Shown here one piece after another: positions 17,024-26,149 of a stretch of 64,000 bases of DNA. Source of the DNA: Alkalihalobacillus sp. BA299 (GTDB lineage Bacteria; Bacillota; Bacilli; Bacillales; Bacillaceae_F); the NCBI RefSeq assembly GCF_017745675.1, contig NZ_JAFLJM010000007.1, forward strand, positions 1 to 64,000, read 5' to 3'. The position numbers were made by a program, and so were the translations under genes. Position 1 is the first letter of the stretch; every line of letters starts with the position of its first letter. The notes beneath the pieces were generated by a model, which was not told the DNA's origin, ran no database searches, and was given only the letters and a program-made list of their open reading frames with translations.

Positions 17024-17860
17024 ATGATGAAAGAAACTTGGCGATTTATTGATTCAGGTTTTTGTTCACCTGCTTATAATATGGCATTGGATGAAGCGTT
17101 ATTAAATTGGCATAGTGAAGGAGCGATACCACCAACTATCCGTTTTTATGGATGGAATCCTGCGACATTATCGATTGGCTACTTTCAAAAAGTAGCAAAA
17201 GAAATTAATATGGATGCCGTAAAGAAATACGGTTTAGGATTTGTTCGCCGTCCGACAGGAGGTAGAGGAGTCCTTCATGATAAAGAACTTACATATAGTG
17301 TGATTGTGTCTGAAGATTACCCAGAAATGCCTAAAACAGTCACTGAAGCCTATCGTGTGATTTCACAAGGTTTATTAGAAGGATTCAAGCAGTTAGGACT
17401 CGATACATATTTCGCCATACCGAAAACTCAGCAAGAAAAAGATGCATTAAAAAATCCACGATCTGCTGTTTGTTTTGATGCGCCTTCATGGTATGAATTA
17501 GTCGTTGAAGGTAGAAAGGTGGCAGGAAGTGCGCAAACTCGACAAAAAGGTGTTATTTTACAACATGGTTCAATTATACTAGATCTAGATGAAGATCAAT
17601 TATTTGATTTGTTTATGTATCCGAGTGAACGTGTTCGTGAGCGGTTGCAAAAGAATTTTAAAAATAAAGCCGTGGCTATAAATGAATTAAGAACTACTCC
17701 TGTAAGCTACGAAGAAGCCAAAGAGGCATTTAAGAAAGGGTTTGAATTAGGGCTTAACATTCAACTTGAGCCGTATTCATTAACAGAAGAAGAAGAAGAT
17801 GTAGTTCTGGCTATTGCAGCAGGAAGATATGCAAATGATAGTTGGAATTATAAAAAATAA
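17024..17860 (+). CDS. lipM: Octanoyltransferase LipM
   Basis: Moves octanoyl from acyl carrier protein to GcvH in lipoic acid synthesis, which the neighbouring glycine cleavage enzymes need. 278 residues, the LipM length. Family blocks: [58 protein letters not shown], and the acyl-thioester cysteine in [16 protein letters not shown]. The lysine in [12 protein letters not shown] is also conserved. ATG at 17024 has GAGG eight bases upstream; the longer open frame upstream codes for an improbable hydrophobic leader. Confidence 0.92.
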   Translation: MMKETWRFIDSGFCSPAYNMALDEALLNWHSEGAIPPTIRFYGWNPATLSIGYFQKVAKEINMDAVKKYGLGFVRRPTGGRGVLHDKELTYSVIVSEDYPEMPKTVTEAYRVISQGLLEGFKQLGLDTYFAIPKTQQEKDALKNPRSAVCFDAPSWYELVVEGRKVAGSAQTRQKGVILQHGSIILDLDEDQLFDLFMYPSERVRERLQKNFKNKAVAINELRTTPVSYEEAKEAFKKGFELGLNIQLEPYSLTEEEEDVVLAIAAGRYANDSWNYKK

Positions 17861-17886
17861 GCAGCAGTGTTTACTGCTGCTTATTT
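17855..17886. terminator. Bidirectional terminator between lipM and dat
   Basis: AAATAAGCAGCAGT (17855-17868) pairs perfectly with ACTGCTGCTTATTT (17873-17886). It serves the convergent genes on both sides and overlaps both stop codons. Confidence 0.85.
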
Positions 17887-18713
17887 CGATAGTTTGTAAA
17901 TGCTTCTTGTAATTTCTTTGTCCACGGTCCAATGTCGAAAGAAGTGGTAATATCTCCTTTAATAGATCGAACTGGAGTAATTTCCATTGTCGTACTGGTG
18001 ATAAAGACTTCATCAGCTTGTTTTAAATCCTCTAAAGTGAATTGTTTTTCCTTTAGTAATGCCCCAATTTCGTCAGCTAATCGAAGAACAACTCTTCTTG
18101 TAATTCCATTGAGAATTAAATTCGTTGCAGGGTGGGTAAAAATGACGTTTTCTTTTACCAAAAATAAATTTGAAGACGAGCCTTCTGTGACGATTCCATC
18201 TCTATGTTGAAGTGCTTCATGGCAGTCTTGATCACTGGCTTCTCTTTTAACCATTATGTTTCCTAGTAGATTAATGGTTTTAATATCACATCGAAGCCAG
18301 CGGATATCTTTTGTCATCCATGTATCAATCCCATTTTGTTGCCATTCTATATTTGTTTCTAAAGGCTTTGAAAAACCACTTAGGACAGGTTCAATCTCTC
18401 TTGAGTATAAATGATTGCGAGGTTGAATGCCTCTAGTCAGCTGGAAGTAAACGATACCGCTATTCATATTATTTTTTTGTATTAAGGATTGAATGAGTTC
18501 TGTTATTTTAGCTGTATGATATGGAACAGACATATCTAGTGCAGCCGCACTTTGTTCGAAGCGTTCTAAATGTTCTTGCATCGTAAAAGGAACGCCGTTA
18601 TATACACGCACGACTTCATAAATACCATCTCCAAACATATATCCTCTATCTTCCATTTCTATTTTTAGCTGATCTTTTGGTATAATACTATTTTGGTAAA
18701 GAACGTAGTCCAT
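17871..18713 (-). CDS. dat: D-amino-acid transaminase
   Basis: PLP fold-type IV enzyme that interconverts D-alanine and D-glutamate for peptidoglycan precursors. 280 residues, as in Bacillus Dat. MEDRGYMFGDGIYEVVRVYNG and the PLP lysine region RCDIKTINLLGNIMVKREA are visible. The cofactor phosphate loop is TEGSSSNLF, then LNGITRRVVL and TSTTMEITPV. A branched-chain or aminodeoxychorismate enzyme is less likely given the CDIKTINLLGN motif. AAGGAGG precedes the ATG. It sits between lipM and nrdJ, where Bacillus subtilis has no such gene. Confidence 0.9.
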   Translation of the reverse strand: MDYVLYQNSIIPKDQLKIEMEDRGYMFGDGIYEVVRVYNGVPFTMQEHLERFEQSAAALDMSVPYHTAKITELIQSLIQKNNMNSGIVYFQLTRGIQPRNHLYSREIEPVLSGFSKPLETNIEWQQNGIDTWMTKDIRWLRCDIKTINLLGNIMVKREASDQDCHEALQHRDGIVTEGSSSNLFLVKENVIFTHPATNLILNGITRRVVLRLADEIGALLKEKQFTLEDLKQADEVFITSTTMEITPVRSIKGDITTSFDIGPWTKKLQEAFTNYRNKQQ

Positions 18714-18978
18714 AAATTTTTTATCCTCCTTAAATCAGATGCCTTGTACTCCAATTTATCATTTACACTTGTGAGATTCTCTAGGTATTTTTACCTAAAA
18801 ATTGTTAATGTATTGTTAAATTGGCTATAATTCAACCTTTTTTACCATTACTAAAATGCAACAAAGAAAATTGTTTAATTACGTCGAATTTAAGAAGGAA
18901 ATTAACCTATTTCTCGAAATATCTCTTTTTCTTTCATTTCTTTTAACATTGACAAACAAGAGGTATGGATGACTAGTT
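18714..18978. other. AT-rich intergenic region, no gene seen
   Basis: This is the upstream part of the 460-bp gap between dat and nrdJ. I see no gene or RNA motif and no cobalamin riboswitch core. A TTGACA at 18949-18954 has no convincing -10 at standard spacing. Confidence 0.5.
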
Positions 18979-19027
18979 TCACAATATATAGTATATATTT
19001 TAATCTTTAGCACACTATATATTGATT
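18979..19027 (+). promoter_or_regulatory. Pair of NrdR boxes upstream of nrdJ
   Basis: The NrdR-box core CwAtATaTwG is matched perfectly twice: CAATATATAG (18982-18991) and CTATATATTG (19015-19024). The cores are 33 bp apart, three helical turns, as is usual for paired NrdR sites. NrdR is the ATP/dATP-sensing repressor of ribonucleotide reductase genes, so nrdJ is likely under its control. Confidence 0.8.
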
Positions 19028-19057
19028 TGGGATATTTTTTATGTTACGCTTGACCAA

Positions 19058-19087
19058 GTTACCAATAAGCAAGAAATTGTTGGTAAC
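19058..19087 (+). promoter_or_regulatory. 5' UTR hairpin of nrdJ
   Basis: GTTACCAA (19058-19065) pairs with TTGGTAAC (19080-19087) over a 14-nt loop, followed by TTTTC. It lies between the NrdR boxes and the start codon. It may be a weak attenuator or simply a stable leader hairpin. Confidence 0.4.
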
Positions 19088-19173
19088 TTTTCAAAACGTT
19101 AGACTACTTTGCTACATACAACATGTATTGCAGAAGAACAATAGATTAGATACAAGAGAGAGGAGCTATTCAT

Positions 19174-20613
19174 ATGACGATGATGATGTCGAAGGTGATG
19201 ACGATCAACGTTGAAAGGCTGAATGATGATATTAAGAGGTTTCCTCAGGTTCATCCAATCACAGAGAACATGAACATTACAAAGAAAGGTGTTTCAAGAC
19301 TTGTAATGCTCGATCGTTACACATTTAAAGACACAGAAAAGAAAACACTTAAAGAGGGCGACTTCGTCGTACTAACAGTGAAAGATGACCCTAAATTCCC
19401 AGCGAGAGGTTTTGGTTTTATTCTCGAAATTGATCGAGAAGCTAATAAAGCTAAAGTCCTTGTCGACGAAGAATTTCATGGTGTTTTAGATGAACCAACC
19501 GAGATAAAAACGGGCATCGTCGAGCGCTCATTAGATACAATTGAAAAACCACTAGAAATTTATTATGAACAAATAGCGAAGCGTGTAGCTACTGGTTTAG
19601 CCTCTGTTGAGGTAGATGAGAAAAAGCGCCAAGAAACGTTTGAAAAATTTTATCATGAGCTAGTTCATATGAATTTTATCCCAGCAGGACGAGTTTTATA
19701 TGGTGCCGGCGCTGGAACAGACGTGACATACTTTAACTGTTATGTCATGCCATATGTAAAAGACTCAAGAGAAGGTATTTCTGAACACCGTAAACAAGTG
19801 ATGGAGATTATGAGTCGCGGTGGCGGGGTTGGAACAAACGGATCCACACTAAGACCTCGTAATACTTTAGCAAGAGGGGTAAATGGTAAATCTTCAGGTT
19901 CAGTATCTTGGTTAGATGATATTGCGAAGTTAACGCATTTAGTCGAGCAAGGTGGTTCAAGACGTGGAGCTCAGATGATTATGCTTTCAGATTGGCACCC
20001 TGATATTCTGGAATTTATTATTTCGAAAATGCAAAATCCACGTATTTTACGTTTCTTATTAGAAAATACAAAAGATGACCAAATTAAAAAGTTAGTAAAA
20101 GACAAATTAAAATTCAATCCACTTTCAGACGTTGACCAAGCGATGTATCAAGGTATTGTAAACTTTAAAAATGTCGAAGGTCAAGGTGGTTTTGACAATA
20201 AAGTGATTAAAGAAGCTGAAGAAAAGCTGGCTCTTGGTGGAACGTATACTGTAAATAACTCAGAGTTTTTAACCGGTGCTAACATTTCAGTATGTTTAAC
20301 GAAAGAATTCATGGAAGCTGTAGAAAACGATGCTAATTATCCATTACGCTTTCCTGATGTAGAAAACTATACAGATGAAGAAATGGAAATCTACAATAAA
20401 GAATGGCATGAGTATGGAGATGTACGTGAGTGGGAAAAACGCGGGTTTAAAGTAAGAACATATCGCACAATTAAAGCTAAAGAATTATGGAACTTAATTA
20501 ACATTTGTGCAACATATTCTGCTGAACCAGGTATTTTCTTTATTGACAATGCTAATGACATGACAAATGCAAAAGCATATGGTCAAAAGGTAGTAGCAAC
20601 GAATCCGTGTGGT
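19174..20613 (+). CDS. nrdJ: Class II (B12-dependent) ribonucleotide reductase, exon 1
   Basis: Reduces ribonucleotides to deoxyribonucleotides using adenosylcobalamin. This exon codes for residues 1-480 of an 854-residue protein and ends ...VATNPCG, in the middle of the NPCGE active-site motif. The exon shows YFNCYVMPYVKDSREGI, MSRGGGVGTNGSTLRPR and GSRRGAQMIML, typical class II blocks. The radical cysteine is the Cys of NPCG. ATG at 19174 has AGAGAGGAG upstream. Translation of the unspliced message ends four codons later at a TAA inside the intron. Confidence 0.93.
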
Positions 20614-21245
20614 AGAGTAGCGTAATTTGCCTCACGTAAAAAACTGCGGAATAAAGCGGGAAAACCTGAGATGGCAACCCGAACCGAAGGCTAAACGTAA
20701 AACTTTAGTCAGGGGCAACGCATAGATGGTGAAACTCTAATTAGAGAATATAATCCATCCAAGAGGCCGCAGCATTACACACATCCTCCCCAAAAAAAGT
20801 GGTGAATATGATGAATAGAGGTTATGCAGGTTATTATAAAGGACACTTTTTGAGAAGTTCTTATGAATATGCATATGCAAAATACCTTGAATTTCAATCT
20901 ATACCTTGGGGATATGAAGATAAGAAATTTGATATAGGATATAAAATTTATAAGCCTGACTTCTTCTTTTATAATGAATATGGAAAAATAACAAAAATTG
21001 TTGAGATCAAATCCAGAAATGCAAAACGACCATTAAACCATTGGTAGAAGAAATAGAGAGATGGTATTTTGTTAAAGATTTTCGAGTAATATCAAAAGCC
21101 GTATTTTGAGAAGATCGAGGAAGAAAAGAGCTTATAAAATTTATGAAGGAAATATCAAAAGACGTGTAATGAAAAGGTATGCTGAACTTACAGGAAACGA
21201 ACTGTAAGAACTATTGGATAAAAAGCCGATAGGATAACAATATTG
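20614..21245 (+). other. Group I-like self-splicing intron in nrdJ
   Basis: 632 nt that split the codons for NPCG and EQPL. Removing 20614-21245 restores the reading frame and the motif exactly. The boundaries fit group I rules: the 5' exon ends in T and the intron ends in G. A guide-like sequence GCCTCACG (20629-20636) can pair with exon end CGTGTGGT, placing G opposite the last T, with one T-T mismatch. Further in are core-like blocks (GATGGCAACCCGAACCG, GGGGCAACGCATAGATGGTG, AATATAATCC). I did not verify P3 and P7 pairing. A decayed homing endonuclease lies inside. Confidence 0.8.
20808..21207 (+). pseudogene. Decayed homing endonuclease inside the nrdJ intron (PD-(D/E)xK type)
   Basis: The intact N-terminal part reads MNRGYAGYYKGHFLRSSYEY..., then YKPDFFFYNEYGKITKIVEIKSRN. 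PD and ExK have the spacing of a PD-(D/E)xK nuclease core. The frame stops at 21047 after RPLNHW. The coding sense continues in another frame (PLVEEIERWYFVKDFRVISK), meets a TGA, and a third frame ends RRVMKRYAELTGNEL at 21207. At least two frameshifts and a stop therefore break it. It probably no longer mobilises the intron. Confidence 0.75.
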
Positions 21246-22370
21246 GAACAACCACTCGCGCCATTTTCAGTTTGTAACTTAGCTGCGATTAACTTAGCTG
21301 AAATGGCTGATAAGGAAAATAAAGTTGTTGACTTTGAACAGTTGAAACAAACCGTCGAAGTTGGAGTTCGTATGCAAGATAATGTCATTGATGCTACTCC
21401 ATACTTCTTAGAGCAAAATACAAAGCAAGCTAAAGGTGAACGTCGTGTTGGCTTAGGGGTTATGGGACTACATGACTTACTCATTTATTGTGAAACAGTA
21501 TATGGTTCTGAAGAAGGAAACAAATTAGTAGATCAAATTTTTGAAACGATTGCGACGACCGCTTATCGTACAAGTATCGAACTTGCGAAAGAAAAAGGAA
21601 GCTTCCCATTTTTAGTCGGCGAGACGTATGAAGATACAGTCGCTTTAAGAGAAGCATTTATAAATACAGGGTATATGAAGAAAATGCCTGAAGATATTCG
21701 ACAAGGTATCTTAGAACATGGCATCCGTAATTCTCATTTGTTAACAGTTGCTCCAACAGGGTCAACGGGAACAATGGTTGGTGTATCAACGGGACTTGAG
21801 CCATATTTCTCTTTTTCATACTATCGCAGTGGGCGATTAGGTAAGTTCATTGAGGTCAATGCAGAAATCGTTCAGGAATATTTAAACAGCCATGAAGATG
21901 TAACAAAAGATAAACTACCAGAATGGTTCATTTCATCAATGGAATTAACGCCTGAAGCACATGCGGATGTTCAATGTGTCATCCAGCGCTGGGTAGATAG
22001 TTCTCTATCTAAAACGGTAAATGCACCGAGAGGCTACACCGTAGAACAAGTACAAAAAGTATACGAACGTTTATACAATGGTGGCGCTAAAGGCGGTACA
22101 GTTTATGTAGATGGAAGTCGAGATGCTCAAGTACTTACGTTAAGCGCAGAAGAAAATACGTTTGATGATTCATCTTTTGATAGCAAAGAACCAAAACAAA
22201 AGCAACCCGTTGTTTTAGTAGACACGATTGCAGACCTTCGTTCAACAAAAGTAACATTCGGTTCTGAAGTTGGCGATAAATGCCCGGTATGTCGTGAAGG
22301 TACAGTTGAAGACCTAGGTGGTTGCAATACTTGTACGAGTTGTGGAGCACAACTAAAGTGTGGTTTATAA
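21246..22370 (+). CDS. nrdJ: Class II ribonucleotide reductase, exon 2
   Basis: Residues 481-854 of NrdJ, beginning EQPLAPFSVCNLAAINLAEM, with the catalytic Glu of NPCGE as its first residue. Later blocks: RRVGLGVMGLHDLL, TVAPTGSTGTMVGVSTGLEPYFSF and WVDSSLSKTVNAP. The tail CPVCREGTVEDLGGCNTC...CGAQLKCGL has two CxxC-type pairs, probably the redox-active or zinc-binding C-terminus. It has no start signal of its own and depends on splicing. Confidence 0.92.
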   Translation, partial: EQPLAPFSVCNLAAINLAEMADKENKVVDFEQLKQTVEVGVRMQDNVIDATPYFLEQNTKQAKGERRVGLGVMGLHDLLIYCETVYGSEEGNKLVDQIFETIATTAYRTSIELAKEKGSFPFLVGETYEDTVALREAFINTGYMKKMPEDIRQGILEHGIRNSHLLTVAPTGSTGTMVGVSTGLEPYFSFSYYRSGRLGKFIEVNAEIVQEYLNSHEDVTKDKLPEWFISSMELTPEAHADVQCVIQRWVDSSLSKTVNAPRGYTVEQVQKVYERLYNGGAKGGTVYVDGSRDAQVLTLSAEENTFDDSSFDSKEPKQKQPVVLVDTIADLRSTKVTFGSEVGDKCPVCREGTVEDLGGCNTCTSCGAQLKCGL

Positions 22371-22440
22371 GGTCAAATCGTTAAGGGATAAAACTTAGCT
22401 TACTTTAACAGATCATTAGTTCAAAAATGATTTTAATCAA

Positions 22441-22555
22441 GGCCGACTCTCAAAAGTGTTTGACACGATTAGTCGATAACGTGTTTCCTACCTAAAGGTA
22501 AAGGGAAAAACTATTACTATTTCGTCAGACACTTGAAAATGAGTCGGTCTTTTGT
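22441..22555 (+). terminator. Branched terminator structure after nrdJ
   Basis: GGCCGACTC (22441-22449) pairs with GAGTCGGTC (22541-22549). An 11-bp second helix forms between 22454-22464 and 22524-22534, enclosing CACG/CGTG and ACC/GGT hairpins. TCTTTTGTTTTG follows. It looks like a terminator with an unusually branched stem. No known riboswitch core was recognised. Confidence 0.6.
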
Positions 22556-22654
22556 TTTGCAAATACACGCATTACATATTGTTGTCATACATTACTTATA
22601 GTAAAATATAGGATAGACTTAATGGAATGAGACGAATGGAGTGGAGGAGAACCA

Positions 22655-23080
22655 ATGCCAACACCAAGTATGGAAGATTACTTAGAACGAATATATATGC
22701 TAATCGAAGATAAAGGATATGCCAGAGTATCAGATATTGCAGAGGCATTGGAAGTTCATCCGTCTTCCGTCACAAAGATGGTTCAAAAATTAGACAAGAG
22801 CGAATATTTAATATATGAAAAATATCGTGGATTGATATTGACACCTAAAGGAAAAAAAATTGGTAAACGGTTAGTGTATCGGCATGACTTATTAGAGGAT
22901 TTTATGAAAATCATAGGAGTAACAAATGAAAATATATATGTTGATGTCGAAGGAATCGAACATCATTTAAGCTGGGATGCTATCGATCGAATTGGCGACC
23001 TCGTTCAATATTTTCAAGAGGATGAAAACCGGGTAAATCAACTTAGAGAAGTTCAAAAGAAAAATGAGGAACAATCATAA
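22655..23080 (+). CDS. mntR: Manganese transport regulator MntR
   Basis: DtxR-family repressor that represses manganese uptake genes when Mn(II) is bound. 141 residues. The winged helix is at 1-65 ([23 protein letters not shown]). Metal ligands typical of MntR are present: Asp8 and Glu11 in SMEDYLE, His in YRHDLLEDF, and the cluster in VEGIEHHL. It lacks the SH3-like C-terminal domain of classical DtxR, as MntR does. GTGGAGGAG precedes the ATG. Confidence 0.95.
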   Translation: MPTPSMEDYLERIYMLIEDKGYARVSDIAEALEVHPSSVTKMVQKLDKSEYLIYEKYRGLILTPKGKKIGKRLVYRHDLLEDFMKIIGVTNENIYVDVEGIEHHLSWDAIDRIGDLVQYFQEDENRVNQLREVQKKNEEQS

Positions 23081-23106
23081 CAAATATGTTGTGGTTGTTT
23101 TTTTTT

Positions 23107-23553
23107 AAGAATAAGAAATTTCGAGGATGTCTAGCTGCAGGTGTCATCGGCTCGAGGTCGCTTCGGTCCATCCAACGTGTCTAAAAGTCAAGACACTAAT
23201 TGCTGGCCCTCCAGCGCTTGTCACCGATAAGCAGACACCTTCCGCTTTTCTTGTCTAGCTGCAGCGCCCACCAACTAGCGAGACTTCCCTCACCGCCGTA
23301 CGATAAGTCAACATCGGATCGCTAGCGCTACTCCGTGTTTCCTTTATCTCATTCGGTGGGGCTCCAGTCCATACGCCGGTAAACGGGCGCTTGCGCTTTT
23401 CTTGTCTAGCTGCAGCGTCCAGCGTCTAGTGGACTTCGCTCCTCCTCCTTACGATAAGTCAACATCGGCTCGTTAGCACTCGCCGTGTTTCCTTTATCTC
23501 ATTCGGTGGGGCTCCAGTCCATACACCGGTAAACGGGCGCTTGCGCTTTTCTT
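23107..23553. repeat. Mosaic of palindromic repeats, order B-A-A
   Basis: A leader AAGAATAAGAAATTTCGAG is followed by three units: type B (23129-23252), type A (23253-23403) and type A (23404-23553). Each starts GTCTAGCTGCAG and ends in CGCTTTTCTT. Type B is another long hairpin: GGTGTC with GACACC, ATCGGC with GCCGAT. B recurs at 30235, A at 9142 and 26183. It fills most of the 600-bp gap between mntR and yqhO; no gene is seen. Confidence 0.85.
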
Positions 23554-23685
23554 GTTAGAGGTAAAAATGTTTCAGTGGAATTAGCATTAACCGTTTGTTA
23601 CCGATTTAAAATAAAAAATTCATCAACAAATGTACCTCCTTAGACTCATTTCACATATTTTAAAAGTGAGAAGGAGGAGAGGTTG

Positions 23686-24576
23686 ATGAAAATTGATGGT
23701 GTGTTCGCAGGAGGTGGCGTCCGTGCATTTGCATTTATTGGAGCAACACAAGTTCTCGAAGAAAGAGGGTATAGTTTTGAGCGGCTAGCTGGTACAAGTG
23801 CAGGTGCGCTATTTTCTGCACTATTAAAAGCGGGATATACAAGTCATGAGCTAATGGACTTAATGAATGAGTTGAATGCTGCTAAGTTTATGGATGGAAG
23901 AAAGACATTTTTACCTTATAAATGGATGAAATGGGTACAGCTATATTTTAAATTAGGTATGTATAAGGGAGATCAATTAGAACAATGGATAGATGAAAAG
24001 TTAGCTAAAAAAGGAGTGAAAACTTTTGCTGACCTTCCTGCAGATTCTTTAAAGATCATTGCTTCTGATTTATCTAAAGGACGGATCGTTGTTCTTCCAG
24101 ATGATTTACCTAGTTATGGACTTATCCCAGAAAAATTTTCTATCGCAAGGGCCGTGAGGATGAGTAGTAGTATTCCTTATTTTTTTGAACCGGTAAAAGT
24201 ATATAACCCGTCAGGTAAAAAGTCATATATTGTTGATGGAGGGGTCCTTAGTAACTTTCCGTTATGGGTATTTATGAAAGATGGTGATCAAAATTTAACT
24301 CGTCCTGTATTAGGGTTTAGATTAACGCCTAATATTGATGAAATTCCACCAAATGAAATTAACAATGCAATCGATATGTTTCAGTCGTTATTTGAGACAA
24401 TGCGTAAAGCTCATGATGTCAGGTATATTGTTGAAGAGCACGCAAAAAATATTGTTTTTATCCCAGTAACGGATGTAAAGGTTACAGATTTTGATTTACC
24501 CGAAGAAAAAAAAGATGCTCTCATTCGATTAGGAAGAGAGCGAACGGAAAAGTTTTTAAAAAAGTGGGTGTATTGA
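23686..24576 (+). CDS. yqhO: Patatin-like phospholipase (YqhO)
   Basis: A 296-residue serine lipase of the patatin/RssA family. The oxyanion loop GGGVRAFAFIGA is at residues 9-20. The nucleophile elbow GTSAGAL (Ser) is at about residue 39. The catalytic Asp is in VDGGVLSNFP. Probably acts on membrane phospholipid or lysophospholipid; the substrate is unknown. ATG at 23686 has AGGAGAGG upstream. Position between mntR and yqhP matches Bacillus yqhO. Confidence 0.9.
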   Translation: MKIDGVFAGGGVRAFAFIGATQVLEERGYSFERLAGTSAGALFSALLKAGYTSHELMDLMNELNAAKFMDGRKTFLPYKWMKWVQLYFKLGMYKGDQLEQWIDEKLAKKGVKTFADLPADSLKIIASDLSKGRIVVLPDDLPSYGLIPEKFSIARAVRMSSSIPYFFEPVKVYNPSGKKSYIVDGGVLSNFPLWVFMKDGDQNLTRPVLGFRLTPNIDEIPPNEINNAIDMFQSLFETMRKAHDVRYIVEEHAKNIVFIPVTDVKVTDFDLPEEKKDALIRLGRERTEKFLKKWVY

Positions 24577-24588
24577 TTCTAAAGACTA

Positions 24589-25425
24589 TCATCCTATTTT
24601 AGTTCCTTGCTGCTTATATATTTTCAAGCTTACAAACAGTAGTGGTGCTATATACGTAATCCATAAGCCTAATCCGGTTGCATGGATAAATTCAGCGAAG
24701 ACGTGATCCGGCAAATATGTTTCTACCGTTTGAACTGCAACAATGCCCATTATCCCAATAATAATAGCGATTATTTTTTGGAGTAGAGAAACTTTTATGT
24801 CCATCCGGTTTTTGGTTTGCTCTAACTGATACCCAATCCCTGATCCGAGTAATAAGCCACTAAAAAAAGCTTGTGCCGGAGATAAAACAAAAAGAGCGAT
24901 GGGTATGAAAATCCAAAGTGATATTTTAATTCGTTCTGGCATTCCACCTGACCAATCTAATGATCGATAACTAGCAAAAACGAGAAAAATACCGATAAAT
25001 ATCGCTCCGATGATGTCGATTGGCCAGTGAGCGCCCGTATATAAACGAGAAAATGCAACGAAAGCAATAATAAAGCAGGCAAGCAAAGTAAACCACTGTT
25101 TTGCTACTGCGGGAATGAGGTAACCCCAGAAAGTAGCTGCAGCCTGTGTGTGTCCACTCGGGAACGAATAGCTATTATTTAATTGTAATGAAGAGGTAGG
25201 ACGTTCAATCATAAAAATATCTTTAATAAAGTTGTTGACATACATTGAAAATAAAAATAAAGATAAAAGCTGAAAACCAGTTTGCTTATGAATCGCCCAG
25301 TAAATAATAGGAATGACAATGAAATAGACATATTCATGACTAATCAATTGAACAAAGGTAATAAGAAATTGAAGGATAGGATGTTCTAATGATAATAACC
25401 AGGTGAGAAAGTTGGATTCAAACAT
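24589..25425 (-). CDS. PAP2-family membrane phosphatase
   Basis: A 278-residue polytopic membrane protein with the three PAP2 motifs: KDIFMIERP, the PSGHT histidine motif in YSFPSGHTQAA, and SRLYTGAHWPIDIIG. At least six hydrophobic segments are visible. The family dephosphorylates lipid phosphates such as phosphatidic acid or undecaprenyl diphosphate; which one is not evident. It is convergent with yqhO. GGAG precedes the ATG at 25425. Confidence 0.88.
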   Translation of the reverse strand: MFESNFLTWLLSLEHPILQFLITFVQLISHEYVYFIVIPIIYWAIHKQTGFQLLSLFLFSMYVNNFIKDIFMIERPTSSLQLNNSYSFPSGHTQAAATFWGYLIPAVAKQWFTLLACFIIAFVAFSRLYTGAHWPIDIIGAIFIGIFLVFASYRSLDWSGGMPERIKISLWIFIPIALFVLSPAQAFFSGLLLGSGIGYQLEQTKNRMDIKVSLLQKIIAIIIGIMGIVAVQTVETYLPDHVFAEFIHATGLGLWITYIAPLLFVSLKIYKQQGTKIG

Positions 25426-25477
25426 AATTGGACTCCTTTCATTAACATGAAATTAAAGCAATACTTTTTTTCTTAAA

Positions 25478-25662
25478 GGCTCTTTTCTCAAAGATTGTTG
25501 CTTTTAGCTTTTGGACCGTAAGCCAAGCGGATGCTTGGCTCTTCACGCATAGCGTTAAGGTTTTGAAAATAAAATAGCCGTTCAGACAAATGAATTTGTC
25601 TTGAAAAGGCTATTTTATTTTCAAAAAACGGTCCAAAAGCAACAAAGTTTACGAAAACAGCC
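25478..25662. mobile_element. MITE-like element, copy 1
   Basis: A 185-bp palindromic element. The termini are imperfect 28-bp inverted repeats (GGCTCTTTTCTCAAAG at one end, GGCTGTTTTCGTAAAC read from the other). It is flanked by perfect 8-bp target duplications TTCTTAAA (25470-25477 and 25663-25670). The interior contains a long stem including GAAAATAAAATAGCC. No coding capacity. Over 95% identical to copies 2 and 3. The ends resemble ISL3-family termini, which also make 8-bp duplications (inference). Confidence 0.9.
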
Positions 25663-25702
25663 TTCTTAAAAGATATGAGAAAACATATCCTGGACTAGAA
25701 TG

Positions 25703-25741
25703 AAAAAATCGTGCAGCTTAAAACAGTGCACGATTTTTTTT
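25703..25741. terminator. Terminator of yqhP
   Basis: AAAATCGTGCA pairs with TGCACGATTTT, with T-runs on both strands. It lies just beyond the yqhP stop codon on the minus strand. Confidence 0.8.
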
Positions 25742-26089
25742 CTTTCCTTTTTTTCCCTCAATCACTGTTAAATTAGGTGCTGAACTACGTTTATTTAGCG
25801 TACGATTAGCTGACTTTTTTTGTCCAACTTTCTTTCGGTGTGGTATCACATTGGTCGTTTTCTTTAATTTATTTTTGATCTGTTGTTTTGGACGGTGAGA
25901 GGTCCCTTCCACTCCGAATTGCTTTGCGACAAAGCGTTTATACAAGAAAAATAGAATAGCAGCAATTGCAGCAAAAATAAAGATCTGACTTAACAATTGC
26001 ATTGGTTGTGTAATGAGTCTGTAAAAGAAACCAAACACTGCTAATCCAATCAGAATTAAAACAAGAGGATTGTACATTTTACGAGACAT
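25718..26089 (-). CDS. yqhP: SA1362 family membrane protein (YqhP)
   Basis: A 123-residue protein with two membrane helices, VLILIGLAVFGFFYRLI and IFIFAAIAAILFFLYKRFV, and a very basic C-terminal tail (KKKNRALF end). This matches YqhP by sequence pattern and position. Function unknown. ATG at 26089 has GGAGGTGA at good spacing. Confidence 0.82.
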   Translation of the reverse strand: MSRKMYNPLVLILIGLAVFGFFYRLITQPMQLLSQIFIFAAIAAILFFLYKRFVAKQFGVEGTSHRPKQQIKNKLKKTTNVIPHRKKVGQKKSANRTLNKRSSAPNLTVIEGKKGKKKNRALF

Positions 26090-26149
26090 TGGGCTCACCT
26101 CCAAAGAATTAGCAAAAGTTGTCTTTCAAAATAAATCTTTAACTTCTTT

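Noticed and set aside
18714..19173. Cobalamin riboswitch upstream of nrdJ
   Set aside because: No B12-box-like sequence or typical core was seen on reading the gap.
20614..21245. Group II intron or intein in nrdJ
   Set aside because: No GUGYG start, domain V or reverse transcriptase. The frame is not continuous, so it is not an intein.
9110..23553. CRISPR array in the tandem repeats
   Set aside because: Units are about 150 bp with no spacers of uniform length and no cas genes nearby.
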